From: Candidatus Gastranaerophilales bacterium
Lineage (GTDB): Bacteria; Cyanobacteriota; Vampirovibrionia; Gastranaerophilales; Gastranaerophilaceae
Length of the DNA stretch: 64,000 bases
Assembly: GCA_944326485.1 (NCBI GenBank)
Contig: CALVED010000003.1
Location: 142,637-206,636 of the forward strand
Direction of reading: 5' to 3'
In this document: one piece after another, positions 25,679-34,468 of the stretch
How the letters are laid out: each line of letters opens with the position of its first letter
Position numbering within the stretch: the stretch's first letter is position 1
Made by a program: the position numbers and the translations under genes
Notes under the pieces: model-generated
The model's input: the letters and a program-made list of their open reading frames with translations, nothing else
Told to the model about the DNA's origin: nothing
Databases searched by the model: none

Positions 25679-28621
25679 TTATACATATACATCAATGGAA
25701 TCTATATTTGCTTTTTTAGAATTTCCCATTTTAGATAATATATAAGATGTTAATTTAGAAGCCATTGTTGTTTTTTGTTGTGAAGACTCAGTTGATGAAG
25801 CCGAACTATAACTATTAGTCTGTGACAATAATTCTGGTTCATCCTCTTTTTCAGGAGTTTCTACTGGAGTTTCATCACAAGTTGGCTCATCTGGCTCGGT
25901 TGGTTTTGTTGGCTCATCTGGCTCGGTTGGTTTTGTTGGCTCATCTGGCTCGGTTGGTTTTGTTGGCTCAGTCGGCTCAGTTGGTTTTGTTGGCTCAGTC
26001 GGCTCTGTTGGCTTTGTCGGTTCTGTTGGCTCAGTCGGTTTTGTTGGTTCATCCGGCTCAGTCGGAGCTGTTGGTTCTGTTGGTTCTGTTGAGCCAGTTG
26101 GAAGAGTTGGTTCTGTTTCACCAGTTGGCTCTTGAGTTGGAACAGTTGGACAAGTCGGCTCTGTTGGTTCAGTAGGTTCTGTTGGTTCCGTTGGTTCTGT
26201 TGATTCCGTTGGTTCAGTCGGAGCTGTAGGTTCAGTCGGAGCTGTAGGACCAGTTGGAGCAGTTGGCGTTGTTGGTTCCGTTGGCTCAGTTGGAAGAGTT
26301 GGTTCTGTTTCACCAGTTGGTTCTTGAGTTGGATTTGTTGGACAAGTTGGTTCTGTTGGTTCCGTTGGTTCTGTTGGTTCAGTCGGACCAGTTGGTGTTG
26401 TTGGAGTTGTTGGTTCTGTTGGATCTGTCGGTTCAACAGGATCAACTTCTGAGCCACCCTCCGTAGGTCTTATAGTTGGGTCTGTCGGTTCTGTTGGAAC
26501 AGTTGGAGTCGTTGGTTCCGTTGGAGTCGTTGGCTCTGTTGGTATTGTTGGAAGAGTTGGTTCTGTTTCTTTTGTTGGCTCTTCAGTAGGAACAGTCGGA
26601 CAAGTTGGTTCTGTTGGAGTCGTTGGCTCTGTTGGAGTTGTCGGCTCAGTCGGTCTTGTTGGCTCAGTCGGTCTTGTTGGCTCAGTCGGTCTTGTTGGCT
26701 CAGTCGGCTTTGTTGGCTCTGTTGGAGTCGTTGGCTCAGTCGGTCTTGTCGGCTCAGTCGGTCTTGTTGGCTCAGTCGGTCTTGTTGGCTCAGTCGGCTT
26801 TGTTGGCTCTGTTGGAGTCGTTGGCTCAGTCGGTCTTGTCGGCTCAGTCGGCTTTGTTGGCTCTGTTGGAGTTGTTGGCTCTGTTGGTCTTGTCGGCTCA
26901 GTCGGTCTTGTTGGTTCAGTTGGTTTTGTTGGTTCAGCTGGTTTTGTTGGTTCAGCTGGTTTTGTTGGACATTCATAAGGTCTTAATGTAGCACATTCAT
27001 TAATTCTATAATTAAACTGAGGTAAGTTTAATTTAACTCCATCTTCAAACCTTGAAGCTCCATTTTCATCAACAAAAGAATATGTCATTAATCTATTAAT
27101 ATTAATTGTGGAGTGTTGAAGAATTTCATCTAAAGTTTTACCTTCAGTATCATAATCTTTATCAACATCAAACACACCATAATTATGAATACCATTTTTG
27201 TCTTCATACTCTGTTGCGAATATATCTAAATTTGCATATACAACTTGTTGTAATATTTGTGCTGCAAACTCATCTACATAATTAACATCTTTATTTAATA
27301 CTAATTCACCATCAACAACAACAGCAAACCTGCCGTTTCCATCCGGAGAATTATAGAATTGAAGAACATCTGCCAACTTAAATACTTGACCTTCTTCCAT
27401 CAATCCATCTTCATTATCATTATCAACAATTGAAATAGATAAATCATTTTGTCCATCTACTACGGCAGATGGAGAAATTTGATAAACAATACCGTCTCTA
27501 TTTCCAGAGTCAACATCAGCATTTTGTGCTGCAGTTCTTAATGTTGTAACAGTAGGAAGAGAAATGCCTAATAATTCTTTATCTGTATTTTCATCAAGAG
27601 TTCTATTTAAATCATTTATATTAGCTGTATCAATAATATCATTAAAATTCATTTCATCTAAGATGTATTCAAATTCAGCTGCATTTTCCGGAGAATTAAC
27701 AACAGCATATACAATATCTCTATATGCTTCATCTGAAATATCTTTACCATACATACCATAAATCATATCAGAGAATGATGAATATTCACCGTCTAACAAC
27801 TCACCGCCATCTTTAATTACACTGGCAGAATTAGAAGAAGGTGTATATTGAGATGAAGAATTTATAAATGAAACATTATCAGGTTCTTCGCCCTGAACTT
27901 GGTAAACAATAGAAGTAGGCATTGTTAATAATCTTGTATCTAAAGATTCATCACTACTAGTAGAACCTTTATATAAATCAAGCCCGCTTATTTTTTCATA
28001 ACTTCTTGCTTTGTCACCCATTTCTTGATGAATATATTCAGCTAAAGATGGATTTGCTTGAATGATTTCATCAATAATTTTATTTTTTATAGCTGATTTT
28101 TCATCTTCATCATAAGATTCTAAAGCATCTGAATATACTTTTGAAATTATCTCATTTAAAGTATTACCACCGGTCGAATCATCTGAAGCATTTTCCGTAA
28201 TAGTTACAATAATAGTTCCTTCATCGTTTCTTGGTAATTCTTCATTTGGATACAATATAACTTCACCATCAGAATTTGTAAAATAAAATTCACTTACAGG
28301 AATAGAAAATAGAGAAACATCTGCTAATACTGTTTTATCAATACGTCCTGAATCTTTTAATGCATCAGCTTGGGCAGCTATATCTTCAGCTGATTGAGCT
28401 GCTGACTGAGAATCAACAATAGAAGCATTTTGATTTGCATTATTTGTATTTACACAACTTACCATTGGAACTGTCATTAAAGCTGCAGTACCAAGCAATG
28501 CTGCTCTTTTTGCTGTATCTTTCTTCCCTTCAAAAGACACATTGCTTTTTTCTTTATTTATATTTGCTTTCTCTATTTTTTTATAGTTGTAAATGTTCGG
28601 TGTAATATTGCTTATTCTCAT
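25679..28621 (-). CDS. Large Pro-Thr repeat surface protein with lipobox-like segment
   Basis: A 980-residue protein without a named family. The N-terminus MRISNITPNI is followed by NVSFEGK at 27-33. A hydrophobic stretch (AALLGTAALM...) then ends in PMVSC, with Cys56 a plausible lipidation site, giving an unusually long n-region. Residues about 60-555 form an acidic Asn/Asp/Ser-rich globular part. Residues about 556-915 are PT-x triplet repeats (PTEPTKPTEPTR type), including three copies of a longer unit with TCPT...EPT...TEPTLPT. The C-terminal 60 residues are Ser-rich. The only cysteines in the repeat region sit in the longer units and at its ends. The repeat probably forms an extended stalk across or beyond the cell wall. 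Confidence 0.85.
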   Translation of the reverse strand: MRISNITPNIYNYKKIEKANINKEKSNVSFEGKKDTAKRAALLGTAALMTVPMVSCVNTNNANQNASIVDSQSAAQSAEDIAAQADALKDSGRIDKTVLADVSLFSIPVSEFYFTNSDGEVILYPNEELPRNDEGTIIVTITENASDDSTGGNTLNEIISKVYSDALESYDEDEKSAIKNKIIDEIIQANPSLAEYIHQEMGDKARSYEKISGLDLYKGSTSSDESLDTRLLTMPTSIVYQVQGEEPDNVSFINSSSQYTPSSNSASVIKDGGELLDGEYSSFSDMIYGMYGKDISDEAYRDIVYAVVNSPENAAEFEYILDEMNFNDIIDTANINDLNRTLDENTDKELLGISLPTVTTLRTAAQNADVDSGNRDGIVYQISPSAVVDGQNDLSISIVDNDNEDGLMEEGQVFKLADVLQFYNSPDGNGRFAVVVDGELVLNKDVNYVDEFAAQILQQVVYANLDIFATEYEDKNGIHNYGVFDVDKDYDTEGKTLDEILQHSTININRLMTYSFVDENGASRFEDGVKLNLPQFNYRINECATLRPYECPTKPAEPTKPAEPTKPTEPTRPTEPTRPTEPTTPTEPTKPTEPTRPTEPTTPTEPTKPTEPTRPTEPTRPTEPTRPTEPTTPTEPTKPTEPTRPTEPTRPTEPTRPTEPTTPTEPTTPTEPTCPTVPTEEPTKETEPTLPTIPTEPTTPTEPTTPTVPTEPTDPTIRPTEGGSEVDPVEPTDPTEPTTPTTPTGPTEPTEPTEPTEPTCPTNPTQEPTGETEPTLPTEPTEPTTPTAPTGPTAPTEPTAPTEPTESTEPTEPTEPTEPTEPTCPTVPTQEPTGETEPTLPTGSTEPTEPTAPTEPDEPTKPTEPTEPTKPTEPTEPTKPTEPTEPTKPTEPDEPTKPTEPDEPTKPTEPDEPTCDETPVETPEKEDEPELLSQTNSYSSASSTESSQQKTTMASKLTSYILSKMGNSKKANIDSIDVYV
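25880..26970. repeat. Coding tandem repeat, 9-base unit with higher-order 18-36 base units
   Basis: This is nearly pure repetition of Pro-Thr-x codons (on the + strand GTTGGCTCAGTCGGT-like). It is much richer in G+C than its surroundings and strongly G-rich on the + strand. Blocks of identical 18-base units around 26650-26870 suggest recent slippage or unequal exchange. Long open frames in other phases across it are by-products of the repeat. Confidence 0.95.
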
Positions 28622-28795
28622 ATAAAGTTACTCCTTATAGTAAAATTATCTTACAAACGTAAGACATCTGAAAGTAAAAATTTGCGTTATTTAAGGTTTT
28701 ATAAAATTTATTTTTACAAATTTTAACAAATTAAATTATTTATATAACTTGTATTTACTAAGAAATAACATTAAAATAAAAAAAGAGTTTACACT

Positions 28796-29020
28796 ATGGG
28801 GAAATCAAAAAAAAGAATTTTTAATAGAAATACAGATGAAAAAGGTCTTATTTTAAAAAGAGATGAGGTTGTTTCACTTGTTTTACATGCAATTAAATCA
28901 AATAATATAAATGAAGATATTTCTAAATATATAAGTTTGTTTGGAATTACAACAGAAGAACTGTTAGAAGAAGGTGCCGACTTTGAAGAGGTATCAGCAG
29001 TCAAGCACCTTTTTATTTAA
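28796..29020 (+). CDS. Small hypothetical protein, 74 aa
   Basis: It is not recognised. The protein is charged and helical, with the N-terminus MGKSKKRIFNRN basic and the rest acidic (ITTEELLEEGADFEEVSA). AAGAG lies nine bases ahead of the ATG, which supports the start. An antisense frame of similar length exists, but it is hydrophobic and serine-rich in the way shadow frames are, so this strand is chosen. It converges on hisS with 17 bases between stops. Confidence 0.65.
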   Translation: MGKSKKRIFNRNTDEKGLILKRDEVVSLVLHAIKSNNINEDISKYISLFGITTEELLEEGADFEEVSAVKHLFI

Positions 29021-29037
29021 AACAGTTAATCAACTTA

Positions 29038-30261
29038 TTATCTATTTAAATTTTCAAGTAACACTCTTTCTTGTTCTGAAGTTTCAAGATTTTTAATAGT
29101 AATATAATTATTCTTTATTTCATCTTCACCTAATATAATAGCCTTTTTAGCAATTTTAGATGCTTTTTCAAGCTGTTTAGAGAATTTCCTGCAAGTATAA
29201 TCAAATTCAACACTATAACCATTTTCTCTTAACTTTGAAGCGAGTTTAACAGCTTCAACAGAATTATCAGAAACAACAAAATAATCTATTTTAGAAGGTT
29301 CTAATTGAGGAATTAGAGAGTTAAGTCTTTCAACGCCCATTGCCCATCCTACTGCAGGTGTATGCGGACCTCCAAGAGTTTCAACTAAACCATCATAACG
29401 GCCACCACCACATACGGCATTTTGTGATCCTAAATTATTTGATTTTATCTCAAATACTGTTTTAGTATAATAATCAAGACCTCTCACTAAAAATGTATTT
29501 TCAACATATTTAATATTTAATGCATCTAAATACATTTTAAGTTTTGTATAATGATCTGAACATTCAGGACATAGTTTAATTCCGGAAACTTTTTCCTTTA
29601 AATTATATTCTTCAAAAAGTTTATTACAATTTTCATTTTTACAATCAAGAATTCTTAACGGATTTTTTTCATATCTGCTTTTACAGTCATCACACAAATT
29701 ATCGAGAAATGGTAAAATTGCCTCTTTTAATCTTTCTTTATATTCTTTTCTACATACACTGCAACCAAGAGAATTTATTTCAACAATCAAATCACTTAAA
29801 CCAATTCTCTTTAGAAATTCTGTAGCAAGTAAAATACACTCTGCATCAGCAGACGCATCTTGAATACCAAACATTTCAACACCTATTTGATGAAATTGTC
29901 TTTGTCTGCCAGCTTGAGGTCTTTCATATCTAAACATTGGCCCTTTATACCATAATTTAACAGGGGGACTTTCTCTGAACATACTATGTTCTAAATACGC
30001 TCTTACAACTCCTGCTGTATTCTCAGGTCTTAATGTTAGTGAACGATCACTTTTAACAAAAGTATACATCTCTTTATTAACTATATCAGTTGTATCACCA
30101 ACTCCTCTTTCAAATAATGCGGTATCTTCAAAAATAGGTGTTCTTATTTCCTTAAAATTTGCTTTTGAAAAAACATCGCTTGCTATTTTCTCAATATTTT
30201 GCCAATTTATAATTTCCGAAGGTAAAATATCTTTTGTTCCCTTTTGTGCTTTTATACTCAT
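29038..30261 (-). CDS. hisS: Histidine-tRNA ligase
   Basis: A class II aminoacyl-tRNA synthetase charging tRNA-His. I choose the ATG at 30261: AGAGG lies five bases upstream and the protein then opens SIKAQKGTKDILP as in the family; the longest frame adds five codons. Motif 1, motif 2 (FRYERPQAGRQRQFHQIG), the histidine-specific LVRGLDYYTKTVFE and GGGRYDGL, and motif 3 (AVGWAMGVERL) are present over 407 residues. A cysteine-rich insertion at about 170-230 (CSVCRK, CDDCKS, CKNENC, CPEC) looks like a zinc-binding element seen in some bacterial HisRS. Confidence 0.97.
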   Translation of the reverse strand: MSIKAQKGTKDILPSEIINWQNIEKIASDVFSKANFKEIRTPIFEDTALFERGVGDTTDIVNKEMYTFVKSDRSLTLRPENTAGVVRAYLEHSMFRESPPVKLWYKGPMFRYERPQAGRQRQFHQIGVEMFGIQDASADAECILLATEFLKRIGLSDLIVEINSLGCSVCRKEYKERLKEAILPFLDNLCDDCKSRYEKNPLRILDCKNENCNKLFEEYNLKEKVSGIKLCPECSDHYTKLKMYLDALNIKYVENTFLVRGLDYYTKTVFEIKSNNLGSQNAVCGGGRYDGLVETLGGPHTPAVGWAMGVERLNSLIPQLEPSKIDYFVVSDNSVEAVKLASKLRENGYSVEFDYTCRKFSKQLEKASKIAKKAIILGEDEIKNNYITIKNLETSEQERVLLENLNR

Positions 30262-30312
30262 ACATACCTCTCTCATTTGAAATTATATAATAAAAAAAAT
30301 ATACTTTACTAT

Positions 30313-31995
30313 TTAATTCTTATTTAATATTGGAATAGTAATAATAAATTCAGTGCCAACATTTTCTTTTGAAATAAAATTTATACTACCTTTGTGAAGT
30401 TCAATAATTTTTTTTGAAATAGAGAGTCCAAGACCAGTCCCAACTCCTATTTTTTTTGTAGTAAAACCAACATCAAATATTTTATTTTGAATTTCTAAAG
30501 GAATACCAACACCATTATCTTTAATCTTAACAATCAAATTACCTTCACGTACAATTGTGCTTATTTCAATTATACCTTCTACATCTTTCTGGGCTATACT
30601 ATGACAAGCATTCACTAATATGTTCATAAATACTTGATTTAACATATTTACACTACAATATACAGGAGGCAACTGAGAATAGTTTTTTACAACACGTATT
30701 TTATTTTTTAATTCATGAGTAATTAGTTTAAGAGTTAAATCTATTTCTTTGTTTATATCAGTTTTTTGAAATTCTGCTTCATCAAGTCTAACAAACCTTT
30801 TTAATGATTTAACAATATTTGAAATTCTATTAGATGCTTCTATATCAATATTATTTAAATCTTTTATAATATTAATTTGCTCAATTGTTAAATTATCACT
30901 ATTAGTAATAATTCTTTTAATCAAGTTATTATTTGAATTAATTGAAGCCAGAGGAGTATTAATTTCGTGAGCAACACCAGATATAAGCTGACCTAAAGAT
31001 GCCATTTTTTCAGAATTAATTAATTGTAATTGAGTTTCTTTAAGTTCATTTAATGTTTTTTGCAGTTTTTTATTTTTTTTATTTAATTGTGTAATTAACC
31101 CAGCTTGTATTATTGAGCTGGCGAGCTGAACGGAGATTGATTGCAAAATTTCTCGATTATCATCAATTGAAATTTTTTGTTTTGTAAAAGTAACAATGAT
31201 TCCAAGCAGTCTATTTTTATTATAAACAGGGATAATAATACGAGTTGCACCATTTGATATAAATCTGCTTGCATTAACATATTCTTTTAAACAAGAAGAA
31301 ATAAAAATATCTTTATTTCTAATGTTTTGAACAACATCACTTTCATATTCACAAAATAAGTTTATGTCAGATTTATCTGCAACAGAATATATAATTCTAA
31401 ATCCATTTTTTTCTTTCATAGAAAAATAAGTTTTAAACGAACCCAATAAATTATGAATTTCTTCCAAGGCTGAAGATAAAATTGTTTCCATATCATTTGT
31501 TTCTCTTATTACAAGAGAAATTTTATTGATAATTCCCATTTTAAGAACTTGAGTTTGAGCATGTTCTTGCAACTTATAAAATTTTTTTGTAGATTCTTTA
31601 ACTTCATTATATTTAGATTCAAGTTCATTATATTTTTTTATTAAATTAGATAAAGAATCTTCCTTTGTAATATCTTTAAAAATAACTACTTTATAATCAA
31701 AATAAGTAAATGAATATATATATAAATAAAGAAATTCACCGTTCGATTTTTGATATGAAGCAATGGTATGGAAATTTTCTTTAGATTTTAACAATATATC
31801 AATGGGAGTAAGAGAAGTAATATTTTCAGAAGACAAAAAACAAAGATTAAAATTAAATTTTGTTTTAAATTTATCTAAAGTTTTAAAGTCTAAAAAAGTA
31901 GAAATAAATCTATTATTTTTGAAAATAATTTCATTATTTATTGAGAAAATACAAACAGCATCAGCGTAATTATCGAAAAAAGATAAATCCAGCAT
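30313..31995 (-). CDS. Soluble sensor histidine kinase (PAS-GAF-HisKA-HATPase)
   Basis: A 560-residue cytoplasmic kinase without membrane helices. A PAS-like domain occupies about 1-110, a GAF-like domain about 150-300, and a coiled-coil linker about 300-335. The phosphoacceptor is His343 in the H-box (SGVAHEINTPLAS). The N-box (MLNQVFMNILVNACHSI), G1 (IKDNGVGIP), F-box (FDVGFTTKK) and G2 (GVGTGLGLSISK) are complete, so it should be active. No response regulator is adjacent. It follows the PAP2-family gene by 6 bases on the same strand and may share its message. The stimulus is unknown; PAS and GAF suggest a small-molecule, redox or light-type signal. Confidence 0.93.
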   Translation of the reverse strand: MLDLSFFDNYADAVCIFSINNEIIFKNNRFISTFLDFKTLDKFKTKFNFNLCFLSSENITSLTPIDILLKSKENFHTIASYQKSNGEFLYLYIYSFTYFDYKVVIFKDITKEDSLSNLIKKYNELESKYNEVKESTKKFYKLQEHAQTQVLKMGIINKISLVIRETNDMETILSSALEEIHNLLGSFKTYFSMKEKNGFRIIYSVADKSDINLFCEYESDVVQNIRNKDIFISSCLKEYVNASRFISNGATRIIIPVYNKNRLLGIIVTFTKQKISIDDNREILQSISVQLASSIIQAGLITQLNKKNKKLQKTLNELKETQLQLINSEKMASLGQLISGVAHEINTPLASINSNNNLIKRIITNSDNLTIEQINIIKDLNNIDIEASNRISNIVKSLKRFVRLDEAEFQKTDINKEIDLTLKLITHELKNKIRVVKNYSQLPPVYCSVNMLNQVFMNILVNACHSIAQKDVEGIIEISTIVREGNLIVKIKDNGVGIPLEIQNKIFDVGFTTKKIGVGTGLGLSISKKIIELHKGSINFISKENVGTEFIITIPILNKN

Positions 31996-32001
31996 TTTTA
32001 C

Positions 32002-32451
32002 CTATTGAAATAAATAATAATGATTAACATAAGCAATATAGATACCCAAAAGAGCACCAACAAAAACCTCAAATGGAGTATGTCCCAATAATTCTTTTAA
32101 TCTTTCTGCTGGCATTTGACCATTAGCATAAAAATCATCTCTTATTTTATTAAGACAAGCAGCAATTTTACCAGTAGAACGTCTTAAACCTGCCGCATCA
32201 TACATAACAACTAATGCATAGCCTAATGCAATAGCAAATTCAACAGACTCAAAACCGCATATAAAGCCTACCGTAGTAGAAAGAGATACAACTCCTGCTG
32301 TATGTGCACTTGGCATTCCACCTGTAGTTGCTAAAACTTGAAAATCAACTTTTCTAGTTTTTATTATATGACCTATAAATTTTAATAATTGTGCCACTAT
32401 GGCAGACTCAATACCATTAACTATAATTTCATAACTTGTATTTAAGAACAT
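32002..32451 (-). CDS. Divergent PAP2 family membrane protein
   Basis: A 149-residue protein with about four membrane helices. It carries the family's altered phosphatase motifs GGMPSAHTAG, AAGLRRSTGKIA and LGHTPFEVFVGA. The set matches the divergent PAP2 / YuiD group found in cyanobacteria and Firmicutes, whose substrate is unsettled but is thought to be a lipid phosphate. Its start overlaps the end of the prenyl synthase gene by 10 bases, so a role on prenyl phosphates is a reasonable inference. Confidence 0.9.
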   Translation of the reverse strand: MFLNTSYEIIVNGIESAIVAQLLKFIGHIIKTRKVDFQVLATTGGMPSAHTAGVVSLSTTVGFICGFESVEFAIALGYALVVMYDAAGLRRSTGKIAACLNKIRDDFYANGQMPAERLKELLGHTPFEVFVGALLGIYIAYVNHYYLFQ

Positions 32452-33338
32452 TTTTTTATCCCCTCTGAAAGATCAGATACAACACCTTCAAAAATAACAG
32501 AATTTATTTTGTTGTTTTTAAGTATATCACAAGCTTGTTCACAAAGAAATAAAACTTGTTTTTTTGCTTCATCAATACCAAACATAGATACAAATGTTGA
32601 TTTTTCAACATTTGCATCTTTTCCTGGAGTTTTACCAATTTCTTCTAATGTCGAAGTAACATCTAAAATATCATCATAAATTTGAAAAGCATGTCCATAA
32701 TACTGAGCAAAAAGAGTCAATTCATCTAACATTTTTTGATTAACACCGCCTAAAATAGCACCTGATCTTATAGCAAGTTTAAATAATTTTGCCGTTTTAT
32801 ATTCATAAATAAAATTTAAAGTCTTTTCAGATATTTTCTTTTTTTCAGAATCTATATCGACAATTTGTCCGGAAATAATACCATCAACTCCGGCAGCTAT
32901 AAAAAACTCCTTTAAAATTTTTAAAACAACATCAGGAGGAATTATTTCAGATGACTTATCTATTATAAGTTTTGGAGCAAAACTTAATAAAGCATCACCT
33001 GCAAGTGTTGCTGTCGATTCTCCGAAAACTTTATGATTGGAAAGTTTACCTCTTCTATAATCATCGTTATCCATACAAGGCAAATCATCATGAATAAGAC
33101 TTTGACAATGAAGCATTTCTATTGCACAAGCTATAGGCATAACACATTCAATATCAATATTGAAAAGAGAAGCAGTTTCAATGGCCAAAACAGGCCTTAA
33201 TCTTTTTCCTCCCGCCAAGAGAGAATATCTCATAGATTCATAAATGCTTTCAGGGTAACAAACTTGTATACATTTATCTAAATTTTCTTCAACTAATTTT
33301 CTAAAACTATTAAATCTTTCTTTTGCAATTTCTTTCAT
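32442..33338 (-). CDS. ispA: Polyprenyl diphosphate synthase (FPP/GGPP type)
   Basis: A short-chain trans-prenyltransferase of 298 residues that condenses IPP with allylic diphosphates. GGKRLRP near 40, the first aspartate-rich motif DDLPCMDNDD with RRG after it, and the second motif YDDILD are intact. The residue pattern before the first motif (CQSLIHDD) is that of bacterial FPP/GGPP synthases, so the product is C15 or C20. It would feed quinone, undecaprenyl or carotenoid-type lipids. It is coupled to the PAP2 gene and starts 8 bases after the rsgA stop. Confidence 0.93.
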   Translation of the reverse strand: MKEIAKERFNSFRKLVEENLDKCIQVCYPESIYESMRYSLLAGGKRLRPVLAIETASLFNIDIECVMPIACAIEMLHCQSLIHDDLPCMDNDDYRRGKLSNHKVFGESTATLAGDALLSFAPKLIIDKSSEIIPPDVVLKILKEFFIAAGVDGIISGQIVDIDSEKKKISEKTLNFIYEYKTAKLFKLAIRSGAILGGVNQKMLDELTLFAQYYGHAFQIYDDILDVTSTLEEIGKTPGKDANVEKSTFVSMFGIDEAKKQVLFLCEQACDILKNNKINSVIFEGVVSDLSEGIKKCS

Positions 33339-33346
33339 TATTCACA

Positions 33347-34351
33347 CTACATTTCTTCTTTATACATATTTTGTTTATTTGTTTTTCTTGATGCACTTCT
33401 TTTCTTATTTGAGATTTTTGTCAGAATTTTATTTTTATTATATTTTACTTTGGACTCATTTTTTAGAGATTCAACTGAAATTTTTTGCTCATACTCTTTT
33501 GCCTCACTTATAAATTTTTTATAACTAAAAAATCTTGATGCAGGTATATTCTTTATCAGTGAAGTTAAAGAACAACCTTCTTCATCTATATGCAAACAAT
33601 TATTATATTTACAAGACTTATCAGTATTCAAAAATTCTCTAAAAAGTTTTTGCACTTCTGTTGGAAGTAAAAAATCAAATTTAAGATGAGAAAAACCCGG
33701 AGTATCTACAATAAAGGAATTATTATCAATTTCTAATAATTCACAGTGTCTAGTTGTATGAACGCCTCTTTTTGTTTTTTCACTAACTGGTAAAGTTTTT
33801 AAAATAGAAGATTTTAAAATAGCATTTATTAAAGAAGATTTGCCGACACCTGATGCTCCACAGAGGATAGATGTATTATTCTTTAAAATTGGTTCTAGTT
33901 CATTTATACCTGTTTTTTTTAATGCTGAAGTAAAAATAATTTGATAACCAATTTTTGAGTATACTTCATTAATTTCATCTTTTAATTCATTATTATCATT
34001 AATATCTTCTTTATTAAAGCAAAGAATAGGTTTTATATTATGATATTCACAATGAGCAATATATCTGTCTAACTGTTCATAATTAAAATCAGGTTCTTTT
34101 AAAGCAGATACAATAATAAATTGAGATACATTAGCTACTTTAGGACGTTTAATTAAATTAAATCTATTTACAATACCAGTAATAAAAGCTTGCATAGAAT
34201 TAGTATCAACGCTTTCTAATTCAACAAAATCACCTGTAACTACATCAAGATTTTGTTTTTTTAAAACCGTTTTAAGTTTTGCTTCAATAACACCAATTGA
34301 AGTTTCAACATAATAAAAATCAGAAAATATCTTAATAATACGCCCTTTCAT
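33347..34351 (-). CDS. rsgA: Ribosome small-subunit-dependent GTPase RsgA
   Basis: A circularly permuted GTPase that checks 30S maturation. An OB-fold (about 1-75, beginning MKGRIIKIF) is followed by the permuted motifs: FNKED (G4), TSALKK (G5), GASGVGKSSLIN (G1), RGVHTTRHC (G2) and DTPGFSHL (G3). A C-terminal zinc motif CKYNNCLHIDEEGC comes next. The ATG at 34351 is used because it opens the OB-fold as in homologues; an earlier in-frame start would add nine residues with three cysteines. The basic Lys/Arg/Asn-rich tail of about 35 residues is longer than usual. It diverges from pnp. Confidence 0.95.
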   Translation of the reverse strand: MKGRIIKIFSDFYYVETSIGVIEAKLKTVLKKQNLDVVTGDFVELESVDTNSMQAFITGIVNRFNLIKRPKVANVSQFIIVSALKEPDFNYEQLDRYIAHCEYHNIKPILCFNKEDINDNNELKDEINEVYSKIGYQIIFTSALKKTGINELEPILKNNTSILCGASGVGKSSLINAILKSSILKTLPVSEKTKRGVHTTRHCELLEIDNNSFIVDTPGFSHLKFDFLLPTEVQKLFREFLNTDKSCKYNNCLHIDEEGCSLTSLIKNIPASRFFSYKKFISEAKEYEQKISVESLKNESKVKYNKNKILTKISNKKRSASRKTNKQNMYKEEM

Positions 34352-34414
34352 ACAAATGATATTACAACAATAATTCATAAAAAGGAATAAATATACATAA
34401 AAAAATATTTAAGT

Positions 34415-34420
34415 TATAAT
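34415..34420 (+). promoter_or_regulatory. TATAAT box upstream of pnp
   Basis: A perfect -10 hexamer lies 48 bases before the pnp ATG. The -35 (TATACA) is weak. Confidence 0.4.
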
Positions 34421-34468
34421 AAAACAGAAATTATAAGTGTATAAAAAGAAAAGAGAAAAGAGAAAAAC

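Noticed and set aside
25880..26970. Regular short repeats considered as a CRISPR array.
   Set aside because: Units are 9-18 bases with no unique spacers, and the repeat is in frame inside a long coding region.
25822..26991. Several long open frames in other phases across the PT-repeat region (Leu/Ala/Gln- or Ser/Gln-rich).
   Set aside because: They arise because the 9-base repeat has no stop in those phases. Their compositions are simple repeats and none has a ribosome site.
28789..29004. A 71-residue frame antisense to the small gene at 28796-29020.
   Set aside because: Ser-rich and hydrophobic shadow composition, no ribosome site, whereas the plus-strand frame has one.
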